A stretch of DNA of 64,000 nt from Streptomyces mirabilis (GCF_018310535.1 NZ_CP074102.1:7688001-7752000), one strand, 5' to 3'. Numbered from the stretch's first letter, positions 14,908 to 24,664 are shown. Notes: generated by a model not told the origin, from the sequence alone. Numbers and translations: made by a program.

Positions 14908-17109
14908 CTACTCGCCTCCGTGCATGAGGGCCTTGTCCAGACGCTCGATGCTGCAGACCACCAGGTAGTACCCCTTCCTCCACAGTCCTGTGCTGCGCAG
15001 GCCATGACTCACATAGGTATCGGCGGGATAGCCGAGTTGCTGCGGCGGGGCGTCGGCCCCGCACCGCGCGTTCGCCTGCTGATCGGCCTCCTTCTTGGGC
15101 ATGAGGGTGGTGAGGTGCGTGATCCGGAAGACCCGGCCCACATGGTCCTTGTCGCAGGAGACGAGCTCGTAGTGGGTGTATTCGCTCGCGTCCCCGCGGG
15201 CATGGCCGAGGCAGTCGCCCTGCTGCATCTGGGTCGCGTCCTCGAACACCATCCCGTACGGGCGGAGGCCACCGAGCCTGCCGTACACCGGACCGTGCTT
15301 CCCGACCAGCAGGCATGCGACGTTCCCGCCGGTGGCGTCGAAGCCCTCGCGGGTGGGCACCACGGCCAGGCTCTGGACGTGCCAGGCGAGTTTGTCGGCG
15401 GTCGCCTTCGTCCGCTCCGCGCACCGGTCCGCTCCGTCGCTGTCGGCCTCCTCGAAGGAGCGGGCCTTGTACAGCTCCATCACCTGCCCGTCGGGGCGCA
15501 GCGCTCCGCAGCTGGGATCCAGTTGCAGACGCGGGGTACCCGAGGAGGGTGCGGGGGACGGGTCGCTCAGTACGCAGTCGCCTTTCTTGAGGGGTGCGGA
15601 GAGCCCGACCTGGGTGCCGTACGGGGCTATGGGCGTCTGCGCCCTGCCGTACCGGGCCACGCCCCAGAGCACTCCCGCCGTCAGCGACAGCGCGAGGAGC
15701 AGCGCCGCGCCCACCTGGAGAAGCAGCGTCCGCTTGCCGCGCCGCCCACCGGGGTCCGGGGCGGGTGCGGCGGGTCCCATGTAGCTGGGCGGACCGAAAC
15801 CGGCGCCGGGCTGCGGGGGGTGCGGGGTCGGCGGACCGAAACCCTGGCCCGGGCGTGGGGGGTACGCGGCCGGGGCACCGGCACGGCTGCCGGCTGCCTG
15901 CGCCATGGGTGCGTACGCCGCGTGGTGCGCCGGGGCGGTAGAGGCCTGGGCCGTGGGGACGTACGAACCCGGCGCCGCGAAACCCTGGTCCCGGCCCTTT
16001 CCCAGCGAGCTCTGCTCCCGGCCGGGGGCGGCCGGCCCCGGATCCTGGGCGGGCGGGGCCAGGCCCTGGCCCCGGGCGGGGGACGGGCTCTGGTCGTGTG
16101 CGGGCGGCGCGTAGTCGTGGTCCCGGGACAGGCCGCCGGGGGTCCGGCCCGGTGGCGCCGGACCCCCGGGCCCGTCGGAGGTGACGAGGCCCGCCCACAC
16201 CGGCTGCGAGCCGGTGTCGACCTGGGTCGGCGGATGGGGCTCGGGCAGGATGATCCGGGCCAGGGCGGACGCCGTCCGCTCCGCGGAGATCCGCAGGGCG
16301 GGGTCCTTGACCAGCAGCGCGTCGATGATCGGCCCCAGCGCGCCGGCTCGCCGGGACGGCGGCGCCTCCTCCGCGACCACCGCGGCGAGCGCTCCAAGGT
16401 GGCTGTCGCGGTCGAAGGGGCCGTGGCCCTCCACACCGAAGTACAGGGTGCAGCCCAGCGAGAACAGGTCGGATGCCGCGGTCGGCTGCCCGCCCTGCGC
16501 CCGCTCCGGTGCCAGATAGCCGGCCGTGCCGACCAGGACGGAGGTACGGGTCCAGCGGGTCTCGGGGGAGTCCGGCTGGACCGAGACGCCGTAGTCGGTG
16601 AGGAGGATGCGCGCGCCGGGGGTGCCCGCGCGGTCCGGGGCGAGCAGGATGTTGGCCGGTTTGACGTCCCGGTGCATGATGCCGCGCTCGTGCCCGGCGG
16701 TCAGCGCGTCCAGCACCGCGAGGCCGACGCGGGCGCACTCGTCGGGGGCCAGCGGGCCGCGCCGGGCGAGCCAGGCCCGCAGGTCCTCCGCGCCCGCCAC
16801 GTACTCCATCACGATCCACGGCAGGCCGTCGTGCTCCAGGACGTCGTGGACCGTCACCACGTGCGGATGGCCGCGCAGCACCGCCGCGTGCCGGGCCTCG
16901 GCGCGGGCGCGCGCGATCCGCGACTCGTGCTCCTCACTCCCTTCCCGGACATCGCGGAACCTGATCTCCTTGAGCGCCACGTCACAGTCGAGCCGCTGGT
17001 CGTGGGCGAGCCAGACATGGCCCATCCCGCCGGAGCCGACCTGCTTCAGAAGCAGATACCGGCCGTTGATGATCCGGCCCACTCCCGACTGCGCTGATCC
17101 TGCTGTCAT
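14908..17109 (-). CDS. Membrane Ser/Thr protein kinase with septum-formation-type extracellular domain
   Basis: This 733-residue Hanks-type kinase has an N-terminal catalytic domain (residues 15-275) with the G-loop GSGGMGHVW, the HRDVKPANI catalytic loop near 148 and activation segment LTDYGVS...GTAGYLAPE. The metal-binding motif is DYG rather than the usual DFG. A Pro/Ala/Gln-rich linker (about 290-455) precedes one membrane helix (about 461-485, LLLQVGAALLLALSLTAGVL). The outside part has two GDC repeats (KKGDCVLSD and MQQGDCLGHARG), typical of the septum_form domain. The ATG at 17109 starts the kinase fold directly; the frame extends upstream only as low-complexity sequence. It lies 37 bases after the PASTA lipoprotein gene and is probably its partner. 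Confidence 0.9.
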   Translation of the reverse strand: MTAGSAQSGVGRIINGRYLLLKQVGSGGMGHVWLAHDQRLDCDVALKEIRFRDVREGSEEHESRIARARAEARHAAVLRGHPHVVTVHDVLEHDGLPWIVMEYVAGAEDLRAWLARRGPLAPDECARVGLAVLDALTAGHERGIMHRDVKPANILLAPDRAGTPGARILLTDYGVSVQPDSPETRWTRTSVLVGTAGYLAPERAQGGQPTAASDLFSLGCTLYFGVEGHGPFDRDSHLGALAAVVAEEAPPSRRAGALGPIIDALLVKDPALRISAERTASALARIILPEPHPPTQVDTGSQPVWAGLVTSDGPGGPAPPGRTPGGLSRDHDYAPPAHDQSPSPARGQGLAPPAQDPGPAAPGREQSSLGKGRDQGFAAPGSYVPTAQASTAPAHHAAYAPMAQAAGSRAGAPAAYPPRPGQGFGPPTPHPPQPGAGFGPPSYMGPAAPAPDPGGRRGKRTLLLQVGAALLLALSLTAGVLWGVARYGRAQTPIAPYGTQVGLSAPLKKGDCVLSDPSPAPSSGTPRLQLDPSCGALRPDGQVMELYKARSFEEADSDGADRCAERTKATADKLAWHVQSLAVVPTREGFDATGGNVACLLVGKHGPVYGRLGGLRPYGMVFEDATQMQQGDCLGHARGDASEYTHYELVSCDKDHVGRVFRITHLTTLMPKKEADQQANARCGADAPPQQLGYPADTYVSHGLRSTGLWRKGYYLVVCSIERLDKALMHGGE

Positions 17110-17146
17110 CCGGTAGCCCCCCGGGTTCTGCGTTGCCGTACGCGGG

Positions 17147-18727
17147 TCAGACCGCGCTCTCGGTGGGCGCACCGGGCGCGGAGTCGCTCGTACCCGGGTC
17201 GACCGGGGCGGGCGGTGTGCTCGACACGGGCTCACTCGTCGGCGGCGCGCTGCTGACGGTGGGTTTGGTCGAGGTCGGTTCGTGCGAGGTCGGGGCAGTG
17301 GCCGAGGGGGTGGTCGGGGCACTGCTCGTCGGTGAACCGGGCGGAGAGGTGTGCGGAGGGGTCGACGTCGTGCCGCCGCCCGTACCGCCGCTCGTGTCTG
17401 TTGGGGTGTCTGTGGGCGTGGCGGTCTTCGTGGGGGTGGAGGTGGCGGTGTCCGTAGGGGCACCCGACCCGGTGCCGCTGTCGGACGGCGAGGCGCTGCC
17501 GGACGACGGGCCGCCGGACGAGGGGCCGGACGAGGGGCCGGACGATCCCCCGGACGGCGTCGGCGGGGTCGTCCCGGGATCCGAGCCCGTTCCGTTCGTG
17601 CCGTTCGTGCCGCCCGTGCTCGTGCCGGAATCCGATGGCGTGTCCGGGCCACCGCCGCTCGCGGACGGGCTGTCGGACCGCGCCGACAGGACGACCGACG
17701 TGCCCCAGGCGACCTGGCTGCCCTCGGTCGGCCGGGACGCCGTCACCTGGGCGTCGTCGGCCGGCAGGGTGTCACCGGCGTACGACATTCCCAGCCCCGC
17801 GTCGGTCAGCCGCCGGATCGCTTCGGCGAAGGTCATGCCGGTAACAGGTGGCACGGCGTGCTTCTGCCGGGTGCTGAAGGACTTGTCCTGGCTGCCGTCG
17901 CTGCCCACCGGGCGGGCGATCCCCCGGTCGGGGTTGTGCACGTCGACGAGCTGGAGCTTGTGGATCTCCTGCGCCCCGGGCGGCGGCTCGACCACCACGA
18001 CGTGGTCCTGCCGGTAGTCGGCCCACTTCTTGTTGCCGTCCTTGAACCGCACGTCGGTCTTCGAGGCCTTTCCCTCGAAGGGGAGCAGCGGATTGCCGCA
18101 GGAGCACTTCACCGCGGGCAGTCCCTGTTGGTCGACCAGAATAGCGATTCCGGCCTGCAGCAGCGCGGCGTACGAAACCGCCTTGCCGTTCTTGTAGTCG
18201 TGATTCGTCACGAGAGTGTCGTGACGCAGTACGACGGGTGTGAGTTGATCGATATAACTCGGGATCTGCTCGGTGCTCATATGCAGGACCCGCGCCCATT
18301 CCTGGGCCTTCGCCGAGTTCTTGGGGTCGGTGAGGAATTTCTTCAACTTCGTCACGGCGCAGGTGCCGGGTTTCGTGCTGCCGCCCCACACGCCGGTGCC
18401 AGGGCCGGTGCCTGGGGCGGTACTGGGTGCGGGCGCCGGTGAGCCGCTTCCGGCGCTGCCGTCCGGGGCCCCGCCGTACAGTCCGGGGCTGTTACTGGCC
18501 TGCACACCACCGCTGGGCCGGGCCTCGGGCAACTGGATGTCCGTGCCGAGCTGTCGGTCCTCCTTGAAGAAGGGGGAGACCGAGGAAACCCCCGCCGCCA
18601 CGGCCCGCACCACGAACAACTGATCGGATTTGCTGCACCCGCTGACTATCAGTACCGAAACCAGCAGTAGAGCGAGCCTTCGGGCGGCGGAAATCACCGC
18701 CCTTTGCATGGACGCACGAATTGACAT
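17147..18727 (-). CDS. Lipoprotein with DUF6777-like and PASTA-like domains and a Ser/Thr/Pro-rich tail
   Basis: This 526-residue exported lipoprotein has a basic N-terminus, a hydrophobic helix and the lipobox VSGC at about residues 28-31. Residues 55-285 resemble the Streptomyces DUF6777 domain, with TPVVLRHDTLVTNHDYKNG and a Cys pair in KCSCGNPLLPFEG. A PASTA-like module follows (about 302-362, PPVTGMTFAEAIRRLTDAGL), the type that binds muropeptides or beta-lactams. The last 160 residues are a flexible SGT/P-rich tail. Its position just upstream of the membrane kinase suggests a cell-wall sensing pair, but this is inference. Function of DUF6777 is unknown to me. Confidence 0.8.
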   Translation of the reverse strand: MSIRASMQRAVISAARRLALLLVSVLIVSGCSKSDQLFVVRAVAAGVSSVSPFFKEDRQLGTDIQLPEARPSGGVQASNSPGLYGGAPDGSAGSGSPAPAPSTAPGTGPGTGVWGGSTKPGTCAVTKLKKFLTDPKNSAKAQEWARVLHMSTEQIPSYIDQLTPVVLRHDTLVTNHDYKNGKAVSYAALLQAGIAILVDQQGLPAVKCSCGNPLLPFEGKASKTDVRFKDGNKKWADYRQDHVVVVEPPPGAQEIHKLQLVDVHNPDRGIARPVGSDGSQDKSFSTRQKHAVPPVTGMTFAEAIRRLTDAGLGMSYAGDTLPADDAQVTASRPTEGSQVAWGTSVVLSARSDSPSASGGGPDTPSDSGTSTGGTNGTNGTGSDPGTTPPTPSGGSSGPSSGPSSGGPSSGSASPSDSGTGSGAPTDTATSTPTKTATPTDTPTDTSGGTGGGTTSTPPHTSPPGSPTSSAPTTPSATAPTSHEPTSTKPTVSSAPPTSEPVSSTPPAPVDPGTSDSAPGAPTESAV

Positions 18728-18813
18728 GACCGCTCCCCCTGCGGTTTCCCCCGATGTCCTCCCATGCTACTGAACCGAAAAGCCTTTCACGCAAGGTGAA
18801 TTGCAAAGTTAAT

Positions 18814-19767
18814 TCAGCGACCGCGTGCGTTGAGTGAGGCCAGATAGGCGTTGTACGCCTCGAGTTCCTTGTCGCCGTCGCGGTCGGCGGCCCGGTCCGT
18901 GCGGCGGGCCTGCCGCTTCTCGGAGGCGTACCACTGGAAGAGCAACGCGATCAGCACGAGGACGGAGGGGATCTCGCTGAACGCCCAGGCGATACCGCCC
19001 GCGGCGCTCTGGTCGGCGAGCGCGTCGATGCCGAGCGAGGCGGGCGGGTTCTTGTACGTGTCGACCATCGGCGCGGACGCCATCATCAGCGCGATACCGA
19101 AGAACGCGTGGAACGGCATGCCCGCGAACAGCTCCAGCATCCGCATCAGATAGCCCGGCCGGTGCGGTCCGGGGTCGACGCCCATGATCGGCCAGAAGAA
19201 GACCAGGCCGACGGCGAGGAAGTGGCACATCATCACGATGTGTCCGGTCTTGGAGCCCATCAGGAAGTCGAAGATGGGGGAGAAGTACAGCGCGTACAGG
19301 CTCGCGATGAAGAGCGGGATCGTGAACGCCGGATGCGTGATGATCCGCATATAGCGGCTGTGCAGGAACATCAGCAGCAGTTCACGCGGACCCTTGTTGC
19401 CTCGCGTGGCGGCCACCGGCAGTGCGCGCAGCGCCAGCGTGATCGGCGCCCCGAGCAGGATCAGGATCGGCGAGAGCATGCTGATCACCATGTGCTGCAC
19501 CATGTGCACGCTGAACATGACCATGCCGTAGTCGTTCAGCTTTGTGCACATCACGAGCATCACGGTCAGCACGCCGAGCACGAAGGCGATGGTCCGCCCG
19601 ACCGACCACTTGTCACCGCGCCGCGCGAGCCGCACGACCCCCCAGCCGTACAGGCCGAGTCCCACCAGGCAGGCGACGAGGAAGAACGGGTCCGCGGACC
19701 ACACGAGCCCCCGCCCCAGCGTGAACGGCGGCAGATCCATGGTCATGCCGTGCCCGCTGTGATCCAT
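18814..19767 (-). CDS. ctaG: Cytochrome c oxidase assembly protein, CtaG (caa3_CtaG) family
   Basis: This 317-residue integral membrane protein has about seven helices and is of the caa3-type CtaG family involved in copper delivery to, or assembly of, cytochrome c oxidase. It begins MDHSGHGMTM, a His/Met-rich start suited to copper binding, followed by conserved HMVQHMVISMLSPILILLGA and HFLAVGLVFFWPIMGVDP. I chose the ATG at 19767 because the His/Met cluster starts there; the open frame extends 23 codons further upstream without a clear ribosome-binding site. It follows pfkA in the same direction but behind a terminator, so it probably has its own promoter. Confidence 0.85.
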   Translation of the reverse strand: MDHSGHGMTMDLPPFTLGRGLVWSADPFFLVACLVGLGLYGWGVVRLARRGDKWSVGRTIAFVLGVLTVMLVMCTKLNDYGMVMFSVHMVQHMVISMLSPILILLGAPITLALRALPVAATRGNKGPRELLLMFLHSRYMRIITHPAFTIPLFIASLYALYFSPIFDFLMGSKTGHIVMMCHFLAVGLVFFWPIMGVDPGPHRPGYLMRMLELFAGMPFHAFFGIALMMASAPMVDTYKNPPASLGIDALADQSAAGGIAWAFSEIPSVLVLIALLFQWYASEKRQARRTDRAADRDGDKELEAYNAYLASLNARGR

Positions 19768-19819
19768 CCGCCGGCTCCTGATTCGTACGTTGTGCGCTGT
19801 CTGTCCGAACCAGAGTAGA

Positions 19820-19853
19820 ACTGACCCCGGCCACAACCGTGACCGGGGTCAGT
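19820..19853 (-). terminator. Intrinsic terminator downstream of pfkA
   Basis: ACTGACCCCGG (19820-19830) and CCGGGGTCAGT (19843-19853) form a perfect 11-bp stem with a 12-base loop, 17 bases beyond the pfkA stop. Confidence 0.75.
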
Positions 19854-19870
19854 GCAGTGCGAACGAACCC

Positions 19871-20896
19871 TCAGAGCACGCACTCCGCCTCGGCGTACCG
19901 TTCCTCGGGAACCGTCTTCAGGCTCTCCACCGCCTCCGCGAGCGAGACCATGACGATGTCGGTCCCCCGCAGCGCGGTCATCTTCCCGAAGTCGCCGCGA
20001 TGCGCGGCCTCCACCGCATGCCACCCGAACCGCGTTGCCAGCACCCGGTCGTACGCCGTCGGCGTACCGCCCCGCTGGACGTGCCCGAGGATCACCGGCC
20101 GGGCCTCCTTGCCGAGGCGCTCCTCCAGCTCCAGGGAGAGCTGCCGGGCGATACCGGCGAAGCGCTCGTGCCCGTAGACGTCCTTGCCGCCCTCGTCGAA
20201 CTCCATGGTGCCCGGGCGAGGCTTCGCCCCTTCCGCGGCGACCACGATCGCGAACCGCTTGCCCGCCTCGAAGCGCTCGCCGACCCGCGCGGCCAACTCC
20301 TCGATGTCGAAGGGGCGTTCGGGGACGACGATGGCGTGCGCGCCCGCGGCCATGCCGGAGTGCAGGGCGATCCAGCCGGTGTGGCGGCCCATGACCTCCA
20401 CGATCAGTACCCGCTGGTGGGACTCGGCGGTGGTCTTCAGCCGGTCCAGAGCCTCGGTCGCGACGCCGACGGCCGTGTCGAAGCCGAAGGTCACGTCCGT
20501 GACGGCGATGTCGTTGTCGATGGTCTTCGGCACGCCGACGATCGGCAGGCCGCCGTCCGAGAGCAGCCGGGCCGCCTTCAGCGTGCCCTCGCCGCCGATC
20601 GGGATGATCGCGTCGAGGCCGAGCTCCTCGACATGGCCCTTGGCCCGTTCCACGCCGTCACGCAGCTGCGCGGGCTGGACCCGGGAGGAACCGAGGATCG
20701 TGCCGCCGCGAGCCAGGATGCCGCTCACCGCGTCGAGGTCGAGCTTCAGGTAGTCGCACTCCAAAAGCCCCTTCCAGCCGTCCCGGAAGCCGATGACCTC
20801 GTCGCCGTGGTCCACGACGGCGCGGTGCACGACGGACCGGATGACGGCGTTCAGGCCGGGGCAGTCGCCGCCGGACGTGAGGACACCAATGCGCAT
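19871..20896 (-). CDS. pfkA: 6-phosphofructokinase
   Basis: This 341-residue glycolytic enzyme phosphorylates fructose 6-phosphate. Motifs are GVLTSGGDCPGLNAVIRS at the N-terminus (nucleotide site), PIGGEGTLKAA near 100, GVPKTIDNDI near 120-127 with the catalytic Asp, and MGRHTGWIALHSG near 165. The combination GGEGT with PKTIDND is that of the actinobacterial ATP-dependent group, between classical ATP- and PPi-dependent enzymes. The ATG at 20896 begins the family alignment directly. About 215 bases of upstream non-coding DNA, before gatD on the same strand, hold no gene I can see. Streptomyces usually carry two or three pfkA paralogues. Confidence 0.94.
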   Translation of the reverse strand: MRIGVLTSGGDCPGLNAVIRSVVHRAVVDHGDEVIGFRDGWKGLLECDYLKLDLDAVSGILARGGTILGSSRVQPAQLRDGVERAKGHVEELGLDAIIPIGGEGTLKAARLLSDGGLPIVGVPKTIDNDIAVTDVTFGFDTAVGVATEALDRLKTTAESHQRVLIVEVMGRHTGWIALHSGMAAGAHAIVVPERPFDIEELAARVGERFEAGKRFAIVVAAEGAKPRPGTMEFDEGGKDVYGHERFAGIARQLSLELEERLGKEARPVILGHVQRGGTPTAYDRVLATRFGWHAVEAAHRGDFGKMTALRGTDIVMVSLAEAVESLKTVPEERYAEAECVL

Positions 20897-21155
20897 AGCC
20901 CGAAATACCTTCTCAACGTGGGCCGGGGACCGGACCACGCTGTCCGGCTGGAATCCCGGTCACCCTACCGGCGGGACGGGGTGGTGCCGTAGCGGGCGTC
21001 CGCCTGGTGGACGCGGCCGCACAAGTGAGCGGGCACCCGGTCAGGCGGGCCCGACCTGGGTACACCGTGCCGGATACGCCTCGGGCGCGCTTGAGGTATC
21101 CCTCGAGCGCGCCCTGCGGACATCCCGCACCGTTTGTCCGTTGTTGGCCGACCGT

Positions 21156-21884
21156 TCAGGCGGGCTGCTGCGCCGCGGAGATCCGCTCACCCCGGAGCGC
21201 CTCGTACCAGCGGTCGTCGATCGGCGGCAGCGCGTTCACGTCGAGCGCCAGCTTCAGCAGCAGGTCCGCGATCTGCGGGTTGCGGGCGAGCACGGGCCCG
21301 TGCATGTACGTGCCGAACACGGTGTCGTTGTACGCGCCCTCGGTGCCGTCGCCGGTGCCGTTGCCCTTGCCGAGCCGCACCTGCGCGAACGGACGCGCGG
21401 TGGGGCCGAGGTGGGTGACGCCCTGGTGGTTCTCGAAGCCGGTCAGCTGCGGCAGGCCGAGGCGCGGGTCGATGTCTCCGAGTACGTCGCCGACGCACCG
21501 CTCGCCCTCGCCGCGCACCGAGACCACGTCGAGCAGGCCGAGGCCCGGCTCGCGCTGCCCGAGGTCGTTGATGAACTCGTGGCCGAGGATCTGGTAGCCG
21601 GCGCAGACCGAGAAGACGATCGCGCCGTTGCCCACCGCGCGGTGCAGACCGCCGTCGCGGCGCAGGCGCTCCGCCGCGAGCCGCTGCGGCCGGTCCTCGC
21701 CGCCGCCGATCAGATAGATGTCGCCGGAGGTCGGGATCGGCTGGTCGCTGCGGACGTCGAGACGGGCGACGTCGAGACCGCGCTGGCGGGCCCGGCGCTC
21801 CACGACGAGGGCGTTGCCCTGGTCGCCGTAGGTGCTCAGCAGGTCCGGGTAGATCCACACCAGGCGCAGGCTGTTGTCACTCAT
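21156..21884 (-). CDS. gatD: Lipid II isoglutaminyl synthase, glutaminase subunit GatD
   Basis: This 242-residue class I glutamine amidotransferase is of the CobB/CobQ type. GatD supplies ammonia to MurT, which amidates the D-Glu of lipid II. The nucleophile Cys lies in VFSVCAGYQILG near residue 93, and the catalytic His in FGTYMHGPVLARNP near 189. An early WIYPDLLSTYGDQGN matches GatD. It begins 22 bases after the murT stop on the same strand, so the two are one operon. The product acts at the cytoplasmic membrane during peptidoglycan synthesis. Confidence 0.92.
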   Translation of the reverse strand: MSDNSLRLVWIYPDLLSTYGDQGNALVVERRARQRGLDVARLDVRSDQPIPTSGDIYLIGGGEDRPQRLAAERLRRDGGLHRAVGNGAIVFSVCAGYQILGHEFINDLGQREPGLGLLDVVSVRGEGERCVGDVLGDIDPRLGLPQLTGFENHQGVTHLGPTARPFAQVRLGKGNGTGDGTEGAYNDTVFGTYMHGPVLARNPQIADLLLKLALDVNALPPIDDRWYEALRGERISAAQQPA

Positions 21885-21906
21885 TCTCTTGGTCCTCCGT
21901 GGCTGC

Positions 21907-23145
21907 TCAGTTGCCGACACGACGCCTCAAATCCTGGAATGCGGTGTAGTTCGCGATGACCTCGATGCGACCGGGCGGGGCGAGCTGCACCGCCTGGTCG
22001 AGGTTCTCGCAGACCTGGAAGGACTGGTTGGCGACCTCGAGACGCACGGCGAGGTCGAGCTTGCGATCGCCGAGCACGAAGATCGGGTGCCCGGTCAGAC
22101 GGGTGTAGTCGACGTCCCACAGCCAGGAGGTGTCGGTACCGTCGGCGCCCCGCGCGTTCACGGACAGGATGACCGGGGTCGGCGGCGGGTCGATCAGGGA
22201 GAACGTCTCGAGCCAGCCCGCGGGGTTCTTGGCGAGCAGCAGACGCAGGTCGCGCTGCATGAACTGCACCACGTCATAGCGTCCGGCGACCGCCTGCACC
22301 TGGTACATGCGCTCCAGGGCGACCTGCGGGGGCACCCCGAAGACCGCGGCGACGGCGGCCGACGAGGCGGCGTTCGCCTTGTTGGCCCGGCCGGGCAGCT
22401 GGAGGTGGATCGGCCACGCGGATCCGTGCGGGTCGAGGACGTGGTCCCCGGACAGCGCCCAGGTCGGCGTCGGACGGCGGAAGCCGCAGTCGCCGCAGAA
22501 CCAGTCGTCGCCGGGGCGCTGCATCACACCGCCGCAGGACGGGCAGGACCAGGCGTCGTCCTTCCACATCTGACCGGCCGCCACCCACATGACGTTCGGC
22601 GAGGAGGAAGCGGCCCACACGACGAGCGGGTCGTCGGCGTTGGCGACCACGACGGCCTTGGAACCGGCCAGGCCCTCGCGCCAGTGCTCGGCCATCATCC
22701 GGGTCTCGGCGGCCCGGTCGAGCTGGTCGCGGGAGAGGTTGAGCAGGGCGATGCACTTCGGGTCGGTGTCGCGGGCGACACCCGCGAGGTACTTCTCGTC
22801 GACCTCGATGACCGCGAACTTCGCGTCCGAACCCCCGGCGAGAGCCGAGGTGATACCGGCCGGCATGTTGGCGCCCAGCGCGTTGGACACGACCGGGCCC
22901 GCGGCGCGCAGCGCCTCCGCGATCAGCCGGGTCGTCGTGGTCTTGCCGTTGGTCGCCGACACCAGGATCACGTCCAGGTGGGTGGCGAGCCTCGCCAGTA
23001 GATCGGGGTCGAGCTTGAGTGCCACCCGGCCGCCGATCACCGATCCGCTGCCGCGTCCGGCGGCCCGCGAGACGGCCGCCGCCGCCTTGCCCGCCGTCAC
23101 GGCCAGCTTGGCCCGCGGCGTCAGCGGGTCCGAGTTGCCTGACAT
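21907..23145 (-). CDS. murT: Lipid II isoglutaminyl synthase, ligase subunit MurT
   Basis: This 412-residue Mur ligase family enzyme has the ATP-binding loop [17 protein letters not shown] near residues 60-75 and a C-terminal DUF1727 region. The inserted four-Cys zinc ribbon of MurT is visible (CPSCGG...CGDCG near 197-217). With GatD it activates the alpha-carboxyl of D-Glu in lipid II and amidates it to D-isoglutamine. I chose the ATG at 23145; GAGGATCGAGAAACG lies upstream. The gene is divergent from def with 154 bases between starts, so both have their promoters in that gap. Confidence 0.93.
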   Translation of the reverse strand: MSGNSDPLTPRAKLAVTAGKAAAAVSRAAGRGSGSVIGGRVALKLDPDLLARLATHLDVILVSATNGKTTTTRLIAEALRAAGPVVSNALGANMPAGITSALAGGSDAKFAVIEVDEKYLAGVARDTDPKCIALLNLSRDQLDRAAETRMMAEHWREGLAGSKAVVVANADDPLVVWAASSSPNVMWVAAGQMWKDDAWSCPSCGGVMQRPGDDWFCGDCGFRRPTPTWALSGDHVLDPHGSAWPIHLQLPGRANKANAASSAAVAAVFGVPPQVALERMYQVQAVAGRYDVVQFMQRDLRLLLAKNPAGWLETFSLIDPPPTPVILSVNARGADGTDTSWLWDVDYTRLTGHPIFVLGDRKLDLAVRLEVANQSFQVCENLDQAVQLAPPGRIEVIANYTAFQDLRRRVGN

Positions 23146-23299
23146 CGTTTCTCGATCCTCCTTGCGTACGCGCCGCGCCTCTGCCCCCGGCACCGTGTGG
23201 GCCTCAGCCTATCGAGATCCACTCACGTGCCCGAATCGCGGCACCTCCACGGTGCCCGCGCGACATTCGCGCGCCCATGAGGACCGTACCCTTGCCGCC

Positions 23300-23839
23300 A
23301 TGCGACACGGCTCCATCCCCGGCACCCGAGGGCGCGTCCGGCCGGTGACTCTGCTCGGCGACCCCGTTCTGCACACACCGTGTGAAGACGTCACGGACTT
23401 CGGTCCCGAACTCGCCCGACTCGTCGAGGACATGTTCGCGACGATGTACGCCGCCCAGGGCGTCGGCCTCGCCGCGAACCAGGTCGGCGTCGCCTCGCGG
23501 GTCTTCGTGTACGACTGCCCGGACGACGAGGACGTCCGCCATCTGGGACACGTGGTGAACCCCCGTCTCGTCGAGGCGGACGGAGTGGTCCTGCGCGGGC
23601 CGGAGGGCTGTCTCTCCCTGCCCGGCCTGGAAGCGGGGACTGAGCGGTACGACCACGCCGTTGTCGAGGGTTTCACGGTGGACGGGGAGCCGGTGTCGGT
23701 GCATGGCACCGGTTGGTTCGCCCGGTGTCTGCAGCACGAGTACGACCACCTGGAGGGTGGTCTGTACGTGGACCGGTTGAGCGGTTGGCGTCGGCGCCGG
23801 GTGATGAGGCAGGCGGCGCGGGCGTCTTGGGGGCGCTGA
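23300..23839 (+). CDS. def: Peptide deformylase
   Basis: This 179-residue metallo-enzyme removes the formyl group from nascent protein N-termini. All three motifs are present: [10 protein letters not shown] (motif 1) near residue 52, EGCLSLPG (motif 2, metal Cys) near 103 and QHEYDHLEG (motif 3, HEXXH metal site) near 145. The ATG at 23300 gives the normal family length and begins where similarity begins. An open frame continues far upstream but is the antisense of murT. No clear ribosome-binding site is present. Streptomyces carry several deformylases, so this may not be the only one. Confidence 0.92.
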   Translation: MRHGSIPGTRGRVRPVTLLGDPVLHTPCEDVTDFGPELARLVEDMFATMYAAQGVGLAANQVGVASRVFVYDCPDDEDVRHLGHVVNPRLVEADGVVLRGPEGCLSLPGLEAGTERYDHAVVEGFTVDGEPVSVHGTGWFARCLQHEYDHLEGGLYVDRLSGWRRRRVMRQAARASWGR

Positions 23840-23850
23840 GCTCTGTCGGA

Positions 23851-23902
23851 CGGCTGCGGGCTGTTCGTGGCTGAGCGCGCAGCCGAATACAGCCCGCAGC
23901 CG
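23851..23902. terminator. Bidirectional terminator between def and tetR
   Basis: CGGCTGCGGGCTGT (23851-23864) and its exact complement (23889-23902) form a 14-bp stem with a 24-base loop between the convergent genes. Confidence 0.7.
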
Positions 23903-23912
23903 ACACCCGACC

Positions 23913-24557
23913 TCAGAACCCAGGACCCCCGACACGATCGCCGGCTGCGGCCAGCCTGCCCCACAGCAGGTCGGCCAGACTCCGTACCAACTCGGCCCGG
24001 GAGCAGGGCTGCTCACCGAGCCACCAGTCCCCGGCGGCATGCATCATGCCGACGATCCCGTGCCCCCACACCCGTGCCAGCTGCTGACTGCCCGGTCCGA
24101 GATCCACCCGTTCCTCGATGACCTCGGCCAACTCCTCGCCCATGCGGCGCAGCAGCGGCGCGGAGTGCTTGCCGAGGTCGAAGCCCTGGTCGGCGGATGA
24201 GGCGCCCTCCGTGGGGTGCATCAGGAAGCGGTAGACCTGAGGGTGCGCCTCGATGGCCGCGAGATACGTGTCGAGCGTGGCCTCCACCCGCTCCCGGCGC
24301 TCCGCGGGCGCGTCCAGCGCGGCCCGCAGCGCTCCGAGGAGGGCGTCGGTGTGCCGCTTGGCCAGGGCCGCGTAGAGTCCGCCCTTGTCGCCGAAGTGGC
24401 GGTACAGGATCGGCTTGGTGATGCCCGCCTCGGCGGCGATGGCGTTCATCGAGGCGCCGGGGCCGTCGCGGAGCACCACTCTGTCGGCGGCCTCCAGCAG
24501 CTCGCGCCGGCGGCGGTCGGCGGACCTCTGCTGATCGGTCCGCTGTGTGGTGTCCAT
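23913..24557 (-). CDS. TetR-family regulator, probable repressor of the divergent acyl-CoA dehydrogenase
   Basis: This 214-residue protein has an N-terminal TetR helix-turn-helix (residues 15-62: LLEAADRVVLRDGPGASMNA, then IAAEAGITKPILYRHFGDKG) and an all-helical ligand domain. The PILYRHFGDKGGLY segment is typical of FadR/AcrR-like members. It is divergent from the acyl-CoA dehydrogenase gene with 169 bases between. That gap holds two AGTAAC-rich palindromes near the dehydrogenase promoter and a matching half-site AAGTAACACT at its own start, so it most likely represses both, with acyl-CoA as the expected inducer. Confidence 0.9.
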   Translation of the reverse strand: MDTTQRTDQQRSADRRRRELLEAADRVVLRDGPGASMNAIAAEAGITKPILYRHFGDKGGLYAALAKRHTDALLGALRAALDAPAERRERVEATLDTYLAAIEAHPQVYRFLMHPTEGASSADQGFDLGKHSAPLLRRMGEELAEVIEERVDLGPGSQQLARVWGHGIVGMMHAAGDWWLGEQPCSRAELVRSLADLLWGRLAAAGDRVGGPGF

Positions 24558-24664
24558 GATCTCTCCCCACCCGTGGTGATTCGGTGACGCCTGCGCAAAG
24601 TAACACTCATCGGCCCATGCGTATCGAACGGGCTGCCGAGCTGAACGTGGGAGTTGACTTTTAC

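Noticed and set aside
14654..16819. 721-codon minus-strand frame overlapping the Ser/Thr kinase
   Set aside because: It is out of frame with the kinase domain and of low-complexity composition. Only its last 52 codons, which have their own ribosome-binding site, are kept as a small membrane protein.
17147..17660. Repetitive Ser/Thr/Pro codons considered as a tandem-repeat surface adhesin
   Set aside because: The repeats are simple low-complexity linker at the end of a lipoprotein, with no sortase motif or regular unit.
23046..23300. Possible tRNA or small RNA between murT and def
   Set aside because: No cloverleaf or conserved T-loop was found; the gap is a normal divergent promoter region.
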